Assembly (NCBI GenBank): GCA_037176885.1
Contig: JAWWNJ010000037.1
Coordinates: 1,426,001-1,490,000 of the forward strand
Direction: 5' to 3'
Length of the DNA stretch: 64,000 nt
Origin: Favolaschia claudopus
Taxonomy: Eukaryota; Basidiomycota; Agaricomycetes; Agaricales; Mycenaceae
The notes below the pieces were generated by a model. That model saw only the letters and a list, made by a program, of their open reading frames with translations. It did not search any database and was not told where the DNA came from. Position numbers and translations under genes: made by a program. Below are positions 57,417-64,000 of the stretch, piece after piece. The first letter of the stretch is position 1; each line of letters opens with the position of its first letter.

Positions 57417-58316
57417 CTAAATGTGATAGTGGTCGGTTGCTATCTTCGGAGCCTGGGGTGGAGCGCCGATACCCAATGTCTCCCAAACGCTGTTATTCAA
57501 GATTGAAAAATCATCAGAATACGGACGAGGATGTGGGGCAGCCGGCTCCGTTTGAAGATACGTACTCGGTATGCATCCATGGGTCGCCATATGTGTTTTC
57601 AGGCGGGAGAGAATCAGCGAAGCACTCCGACTGAGGCCCCACATTGAACACCGCCGTCGGCGCTGTCGCGTGATCCAGGCAAAAGACGGAATAATAATCG
57701 AGGTGCGTCGACGGTACGTAGGAGTGTGGTTCAGAAGGTGGGGGCACAACGGATTGGTGCTCAATGTGTGGAGGATGTTCTGACGCCCATGGCCATGGCG
57801 TCCTCGATGTCGCTGATTCGATTCTCGAAATTGAAATCGAACCGCTCTTTCTAGCGCGTGTCGCCCGAGGTGACCGTTGACCGCAAGTGCGAGTAGTCGC
57901 TGAATTCCTTTCCACCTCCTCACCGGACGCGTCGGAATCTTGTTTTTGTTTTCGGCTCTTGGCAGAGCCTTTCGGTGCCACAGGTAACGGCGCAGAGCCT
58001 GGGTTGAGTGGAGGAAGAGCTATCGCAGGTGGGGTTGTGGGTGAAGGTGTTGCTTTAGCTGGGGCTGGCATTCCCTCTTGATCTGCGACACTGATGTATT
58101 GGCAGCACAGATTTCTGTTCGTGCAGCGCTCGCAAGGGTCGCGAGGTCGTTCTTGGGGAATGCGGCACTAATGACACCACATTAGACGTTACGTTGAGAC
58201 ACAGAAGGAGGAAAGGTGGTTACCTTGACTCTACGACGGCGACAGTGATAACAGGCTAGCTCTGTTCTTCTAACCCATGGAACGAAATGGCGGGGGGAAG
58301 TGGTAGTGGCAGACAT
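57417..58316 (-). CDS. Zn2Cys6 (fungal binuclear cluster) transcription regulator, small
   Basis: Exon 1 is 58224..58316, a 56-nt intron (58168..58223, GTAACC to ATTAG) follows, and exon 2 begins at 58167. The joined sequence reads ACYHCRRRRVK then CRIPQERPRDPCERCTNRNL then CC, i.e. CX2CX6C...CX2CX6C with basic residues after the second Cys, the DNA-binding cluster of Gal4-type fungal regulators. The remaining part is Pro/Ser-rich with a KSRKQKQDSD basic patch and no middle homology region. A last intron of about 76 nt (GTACGT to AACAG, near 57500..57575) fits and moves the frame to VWETLGIGAPPQAPK and the stop at 57417; without it the frame ends at 57514. About 240-250 residues. Nuclear, target unknown. 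It lies 1.4 kb from GATA gene 9. Confidence 0.8.
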
Positions 58317-59753
58317 TGTAGGAAAGAATACGGTGCGCGAAAGGTTTGGCCCAATTCCCTTTTAACTGATCTAAAAATGCAGTGAATTTAGCCAGACGTG
58401 CGAACCCCTGGGCATTCTTACGGCTAGCTATTGAAAACATCTTTGGCAACTACTCAACATACGCACGGAGATTATTGCGATTGCAGTGCCTCGGTTTCTC
58501 AACGCGACGTAAACACTCCGTCATCGAAGGACGTGCCCAAAGCGACCTTGCTTCTCCCGCCATCCATGATGTCTGTGTTCGCTCGTCGACCCTCCAAATC
58601 AGTATGTGTCGGATTGTTGTCAACCTCGTTTGTTCCTTTATTCCGCCGCTATCCTCCCCGGCACTGACGGATTCGGGAGGCCAAGGATGACTGTCATTCC
58701 GAGTCCGCATCTCTGATCTTGCGGGCCCGTAGTTTCTCGAGTAAGCTTTTCCGGAATTCGCTGTCGACATGGAGTCTGAGATTTTCTCCGTACATCGTTT
58801 CCATTGATATGCGCGAGCAGGACTCTGTTCTCGCCAATATAGGTCAAATTCAACATCCAGAAAAGCTTGTCCATTCGGTTGACTCCAATGACCAACATCA
58901 ATCAATACTTGGACTACTCTCTCTCGGTAGCGTCATGCTAGTAGGGCAAGTAGCGCTTTCTGAATTTCAAACGGAGGGCGGCGTAGTTCGGTACAATTCC
59001 GGCGACTTTCTTGGATGCATATTTGCAGGAGGGGCAAAGATCTATCGCGGCCCCGTTACAACTCTGAACATGGTCCAGGCGGCAGCAAACAAAGCCGACT
59101 CGGATGACCATGCCATGATGGGCGGCGGCGGCTACCGGTACCTTGAAACGCCACAAGGATGATCCATGCAGCCGATATAACTGACTGGTATTTGGATCTT
59201 CGTTATCTCTACGAGTATTATTCCTGAGTTCTCATTACGCGAAAGGTACATAGACTTGATTGATCAGACTTGATTGATCACTCTGATTTCAGCTCACAAT
59301 CCCAAGTTGGCACAAGACACGAAGACGAATAAGTAATTTGCGAAGATACCTATCCCGCCGAGAATGTTTGTGTTTCGATTTTGTTACTTACAGTGATGGG
59401 TAACTGCTATGCTTTGTAAGATCCCAAATCTGAGTTGAATTCGATTCACGGTCGCAGCTTCCAAACAGCAGAATTACTAGGTACAGTGTATTGTAATAGC
59501 CAGACCTCCCAATACCGAATTTCTATGCGAATAAATAGACCGAAACCACAAACGAGCAGATCAGTAGAGTGTTTCTCGCTCACGATTCAAAATGCTGGAT
59601 CAACGTCAATGGAAGTTTCTCCAGAATGCGAATGCCGCCTGGCAGACTTGGAGAACACACGCATTATAACTTCCCCGCCCCGCTTTTCAGGAACGAGACG
59701 TTTGGGCGGCGGAACAAGAAAGTCGTCTTTACTGCTATCAAAAATAGTTTCTG
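58317..59753. other. Intergenic region, weak coding remnants
   Basis: A plus ORF (58719..59162) and minus ORFs over the same interval compete. None has a recognised domain. A minus frame with LCPSCKYASKKVAGIVPNYA may be a fragment of a lost gene. Confidence 0.35.
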
Positions 59754-61127
59754 TCAGTCGTCTGAAACATATTGAACTAGATAGACTAACGCAGGGCGAG
59801 GAGGTCTCGATTTAGCTTGATTTATTGTGTCGAGTGGACGAGGCCTGCCCTGTCTCAAGAGATACTGTCCGCAAGCATTACATAGATGACCGTCCTTTTC
59901 TGGATGCGTACGCCATTGTGCCGTGTTTTCTGTTTGGCAATGCTCGCATCTTCGCTTCGGGGCGAGAGGTGTGTCTGTGGCCGCAGTGATGATATGTGTA
60001 GAGCTGGTTTCCAAGTCGTGGAGATTATCAGGATGAGTGGGAGGCGTAATATCCATGGGAAGTGGGATCTCGGGCGTTATCGACGACGGAGGAGGCGAGA
60101 TGGTGATAGCAGGAGAGATATCCGTGACTGGGTTGACCAGATCCGGTGATGGCTGCAATTTCTCCGAAGACGGTGAAATGGGGAAGTGGGAAGGCACGGA
60201 TTCGGGGAGGCGGGGAGGAGAGACGGTGACCGGAGGTGGGCTTCCTGACTCAACGAAGGCTGGGATGAGAGATAGTGTGCGAGGAGAAGGGTTGAGGGCC
60301 TGGCGCAAGGAGTTATCGGTGGAGACCCGGGAAGACAGGCACTGAGGAACGGGGTCGACGAACGCCGGGTTGATGACCTCGTCACTAAACGGCGGATGTG
60401 TCGCCGGATTCTGGGGTAAAGAGGATGGTACATTGTAGGAGAAGCAATTGTCGAAATGGCACTGCGATGAAATTGTGTCCATGGGGTCTGGTGGAGCACT
60501 GTGTTTGGAGTTCCGAGAACCGACGGTGGAATCCAGCAGCCAATTCACACAGCGTGCTGCCAGGCTCTTGTGTAGTCGCCTCCAATCTACGAGGGTCAGC
60601 AGTTCCTCTGGCGGAAGGAAGCCTCTGCGCAGCAGAAGCTTGATGAAAACATTATCGACCTTTTCCGCTGATCCAGGTGAGTCCAATAACTGGCAGAATG
60701 CCGCATTGACTGCGTCAGCACCACTCAATCCACCACCCTCCGTCGTTCCCTCATCATCAGCGGCACGGTCGTGAACAGGTAGTTTGCGGTTCCAGAAGTC
60801 CGTCAAGGCGACAGGCTGTTGAAAGTGATTCATGACGGAGGGGAATGGAAGAGTGGGTTGCTCCAAAGGGATCCCCAAGGACAATTCGCGGGATTCGTGA
60901 TGACATGGCATAGACGGAGAGCGTCCCAGATTCATCTTCAGCTCGCTCGTCGGCTGCGATGAACAGAAGTGGAACTCGTGTGTTAGCGGTGGAGAGTATC
61001 GTTGAGGACTCTCGGATAGTGACCAGGGAGAAGAATAAGGCGCCTCTTTGTCTTCAGGCGCAGCAAACGCGACGGAGTAGGAAGTGGGAAGAGACATGGA
61101 TAGCGGTGCGGAGACCATGCGGTTCAC
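59754..61127 (-). CDS. GATA-type zinc-finger protein, member 9 (long form)
   Basis: Uninterrupted frame of 457 codons, the longest member. N-terminal 330 residues are Pro/Ser-rich and disordered, with a degenerate module at about residues 140-185 (AFCQLLDSPGSAEKVDNVFI then LLLRRGFLPPEELLTLVDW). The finger stands at about residues 390-415: CEHC-X18-CNAC with NTAQWRTHPEKD, then GQYLLRQGRP. Unlike the array members it lacks AYRAR and continues some 35 residues past the finger. A repeated PPS/ITISPPPSS region suggests an activation or linker segment. It shares the strand and the X18 loop with the others but is the most diverged, perhaps nearer to the ancestral type. Introns may exist but are not needed. 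Confidence 0.85.
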   Translation of the reverse strand: MNRMVSAPLSMSLPTSYSVAFAAPEDKEAPYSSPWSLSESPQRYSPPLTHEFHFCSSQPTSELKMNLGRSPSMPCHHESRELSLGIPLEQPTLPFPSVMNHFQQPVALTDFWNRKLPVHDRAADDEGTTEGGGLSGADAVNAAFCQLLDSPGSAEKVDNVFIKLLLRRGFLPPEELLTLVDWRRLHKSLAARCVNWLLDSTVGSRNSKHSAPPDPMDTISSQCHFDNCFSYNVPSSLPQNPATHPPFSDEVINPAFVDPVPQCLSSRVSTDNSLRQALNPSPRTLSLIPAFVESGSPPPVTVSPPRLPESVPSHFPISPSSEKLQPSPDLVNPVTDISPAITISPPPSSITPEIPLPMDITPPTHPDNLHDLETSSTHIITAATDTPLAPKRRCEHCQTENTAQWRTHPEKDGHLCNACGQYLLRQGRPRPLDTINQAKSRPPRPALVYLVQYVSDD

Positions 61128-61504
61128 GTTACAGGAGACGCAAGAGACGAACGCAAGACGAACGACGACAGAGACGAAGCCATTTTTGGAGAGTTAGACG
61201 CCGAGACAGAGACGATCAGAGACGAGATGACTCCGATGAGGTATGGGATCAAGATGAGGTGGCAGATTGACGGCGCCCTGAGATCGGAGAAAAAAATAGA
61301 ATACCCGACAGTTCGGCGTAATCGGATTGCTGCGGCTCAAGCTAGCTCCGGCCCATAGAGTACGTGCTGAATAGTGAAATCTATTCAGAGGTCATTAGCA
61401 TACAACAGCCTACAATCTACCACAAAGTCTACATTCTTCAACGATGCTCGAAAGATGCGTCATCGCGGAAAAATCACCGAGTGGCAGCGGCACTTCGTCC
61501 TACC

Positions 61505-61805
61505 TGGTGAGTATTAGCAGCTTAGGTGGAAACGAATGTGAGAAGTTGAGTTTGTTGTTGTTCAGTCGGTTGGTGGGTGAACAAAATGCTGAAGAAAATA
61601 CTAACTAAGTTACAAGTCTTTTATACTCTACTGAAACTACTGCGGAATATTGTACAAGTCATGGTGAGTCAACTATTTACTGGGGACACAGTCACTGCGC
61701 GGCTGCGAGCCTGCGCCGTGGTTGACTCCGGACTGTGCTCCGGTGCCGAGTGGACTCGTCGCCACTTCGGCTTGCTACGGTTCAACTACGGTTGAATCTC
61801 CAACA
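61505..61805 (-). repeat. 3' LTR of the Copia element (inner end firm, outer end estimated)
   Basis: Begins TGTTGGAGATTCAACC directly after the polypurine tract and has a TATAAAAG box at 61618..61625. The outer end is placed near 61505 (ACTCACCA) only because LTRs end in CA; the 5' LTR is needed to fix it. Confidence 0.55.
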
Positions 61806-61812
61806 CTCCCCC

Positions 61813-64000
61813 TCAAGCCGAACTCAATCCCATCGCATTGATCAGTGGTTTGAATTTGAAGGATGCGAGGGCCTTGGTAAGTACATCGGCTACCATCTCG
61901 TTAGTCGGGCAATAAATCACTTCCAAAGTTCCGTCTTCAATCTTGGAACGAATAAAATGATATCGGATGTCAATATGCTTCGTACGTGCATGGAATTGAC
62001 CTAACTCTGCATGTGCGAGCGCAATTGCCGACTGATTATCATTATAGATGATCGTGGGGATGTTAATTGAACCGAATAATTCCGCAATGAATGCGCGGAA
62101 CCAAATTGCCTCCTTGGCTGTGAAGGTCAGTACAATATACTCTGCCTCTGTGGTTGAAAGGGAAATTATTTCCTGCTGCTTGGAAGCCCAGGAAACTGCG
62201 GCACCATTCATCAAGAGAACGTATCCGGAAACTGCCTTGCGATTTTCCAACGACATGCCGTCGGCATCTGCGAAAATCTGCAAACCGATTGTCTCTTCGC
62301 TTGCGCCATAGGTAAGCGCGATCGCTCGAGTGCCTTTCAGGTATTGAAGCACTCGTTTAGCCGCGTTCCAATGAACCATTCCCGGATTGTCGACGAATCT
62401 CGACAAAACACAAACCACAAATGCCAAATCAGGCCGTGTAGCCGTTGCTAGCCACACCAGTCCACCTATCAACTCTCGGTAAGGAATCTCTTTCATTTCC
62501 TGTATTTCTTCGCGAGTCTTGGGGCATTGCTCGCGTGAGAGTTGCGCGTTGGGATCAAGAGGTACGGAGACAGCTTTACAATCCTCCATGTTGAACTTTC
62601 TCAACAATGAGTCAATATAGGTTGTCTGTGACAACCTCAATGTGCGTTGGCCTCTATTTCGTTTTACCTCCATTCCCAGAAGCCAGCTTATTTCTCCTAG
62701 CTTCGTGATCTTGAATATTTGAGTAACCTCATCCTGAATTTTCTCAATCAATTCAGGTGAGTTTCCCGTGATAGTGCTATCATCAATATGAATTGCCAGG
62801 ATGGCAAACTTATTTCCTCTATCAACGCGATACACCGCATGGTCAGAGTGCAACGGGTGAATGCCCAACTTGCCGAGTTCTCCGGTAAGTTTCTCGTACC
62901 ACTTACGGCTCGACTGCTTCAATCCGTAGATTGTTCTAGCAAGTCGGATGACTTCATTTGGATTACCGTTCGAGTAATATGGAGCTTGCTCCATATAAAT
63001 TTCTTCTGTCGAAGAGAATTCGCCATTGAGGAAGGCTGCCGAATAGTCGAACACTTTGATATCCCAGTTGTATCTCGCAGCAATTGATAAAATTGTCCGT
63101 AATGAAGACAACTTAGCAGTAGGAGAGAAGGTCTCATAATAGTCTACTCCTTGCACCTGGGTAAAGCCTTTTGCGACTAACCGTGCCTTGTACTTGTCGA
63201 TCTGGCCGTTCATTTGCCGCTTGATCCGGAGAGCCCACTTCGATCCGACAACATTTCGTCCGGCAGGCCTGGGAACCAATCTGTCACCGAAGGTCCCCGT
63301 CCTCCTCATAAGTAGCTTCCATCTCGACATCCATGGCCTGCTTGAATAGCGGCCAATCTGGTCTTCTCTGTGCTTCTTCGACCGTCGGGGAGTCCGACAT
63401 ATCAGCAAGACCAGCATAAGCGAACTCTGTGTTTGCGAGGTGACTCTGGGTCATCGTCTCTTCGTCTTGTGCTGCGGCGGCGCTGCGGGTAGGACGACGT
63501 GTCCTTCCGCCTTCAAGAATATTTCTCGCGTCGATTTTGCTTGAGATATCCCTAGGAGCAATGAGAATAGGACTCGGACTACGGTGTGGAGTCGCTGGTG
63601 GAGTTGTGAGTGGAGATTCGGGAAGCGGAACTACGACAGGGTGCTCAGGTGCGTGCTGAATGCTTTCCGTCGCGTTTTTATCGCTAATATCCGCTTTCTC
63701 CCCCTCATTCAGTACTTTATACAACTCTCCCCTTTGTTTCGCTTCCCCAAATCTCACGCTGCGCTCGACACGGAGCGCACGATTATCCGGGTAGTAGATA
63801 CGCTGGCCGTCGATACTCTCATTATCGACACCCATCCATCTGCCTTCACGAGCTCTCCCAGCAAGTTTCCCTTCACTCTGGTGGACCCAAACTTTGCAAC
63901 CCCATTCGTGTATGTGTCGCAAGTCTGGCTTCTCCTTGTGGAATGCCTCGTACGGTGTCTTTCCATCGAGTGCTTTCGTCGAGGTACGGTTCTTTAGCCA
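61813..64000 (-). pseudogene. Copia pol, partial, frameshifted between integrase and reverse transcriptase
   Basis: The window edge opens in frame with LKNRTSTKALDGKTPYEAFH and VWVHQSEGKLAGRAREG, the C-terminal integrase part, followed by an acidic/Pro linker. Near 63285..63310 the frame ends ([11 protein letters not shown], stop) while the reverse-transcriptase frame is one base off ([20 protein letters not shown]). It then continues with [63 protein letters not shown] and the active-site box [11 protein letters not shown] (usual form YVDD). RNase H motifs are [12 protein letters not shown] and DNQSAIALA. The stop lies at 61813 within the polypurine tract. A one-base indel makes this copy non-autonomous. 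Confidence 0.85.

Larger units (their letters stand above)
61505..64000 (-). mobile_element. Copia-type LTR retrotransposon, 3' half
   Basis: Read on the minus strand: integrase end, reverse transcriptase, RNase H, a polypurine tract (TTGAGGGGGAG, 61806..61816) touching an LTR that starts TGTTGG at 61805. The element runs off the right window edge, so the 5' LTR, gag and protease are not visible. Confidence 0.85.

Noticed and set aside
58719..59162. 147-codon plus-strand ORF beyond the Zn2Cys6 gene
   Set aside because: Competing minus-strand frames, no domain and no supported exon structure.

Overview
The window looks like a chromosome segment of a mushroom-forming basidiomycete (Agaricomycetes). 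The evidence is the many short introns of about 45-75 nt with GTRNGT...YAG ends, a KDZ-superfamily transposase with its cysteine cluster, a Copia element, an S28 peptidase, a fungal Zn2Cys6 regulator and an agaric-type short-chain dehydrogenase. I cannot name the species; a Mycena-like genome is only a guess. 

Layout. Positions 1-22.6 kb hold a head-to-tail array of seven small genes, all on the minus strand. Each encodes a protein that ends in one GATA-type zinc finger (CX2CX18CX2C) preceded by a conserved helical module of about 45 residues. Two further members lie at 45.1-46.0 kb and 59.8-61.1 kb, also on the minus strand, giving nine in 64 kb. Between them lie copies of a decayed repeat of about 1 kb that keeps an intron-like segment, a 0.75 kb segmental duplication, a poly(A)-tailed retroposon with a perfect 16-bp target duplication, and a hAT-like non-autonomous element. 

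Positions 24175-41519 form a 17,345-bp DNA transposon bounded by terminal inverted repeats of about 50 bp, subterminal arrays of ATAATCC/GGATTA motifs and a perfect 11-bp direct repeat (AGATTAATCCT). It carries six genes, three on the left pointing left and three on the right pointing right, diverging from a shared central promoter region. The rightmost is a KDZ transposase; the other five have no function I can assign. Copies of one sequence motif (GACTYNCRYGTYGG-like) occur about 180-420 bp upstream of five of the six start codons and about 300-340 bp upstream of the sixth across the central promoter, which suggests one regulon inside the element. 

The element sits inside an S28 serine peptidase gene. 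The N-terminal part with the GGSYAG nucleophile motif is at 41.5-43.3 kb. The C-terminal part with the AAHTQDL histidine motif is at 23.8-24.2 kb. Counting the 11-bp duplication once makes the codons continuous, so the insertion looks recent. 

Beyond the element: GATA gene 8, a tandem block of the decayed repeat, a short-chain dehydrogenase with a probable GC-AG intron, a multi-exon membrane protein of unknown function, a stretch of about 3.5 kb without a convincing gene, a small Zn2Cys6 regulator, GATA gene 9, and the 3' half of a frameshifted Copia element running off the right edge. Gene models were built by eye from reading frames and splice signals, so exon ends are approximate unless stated.
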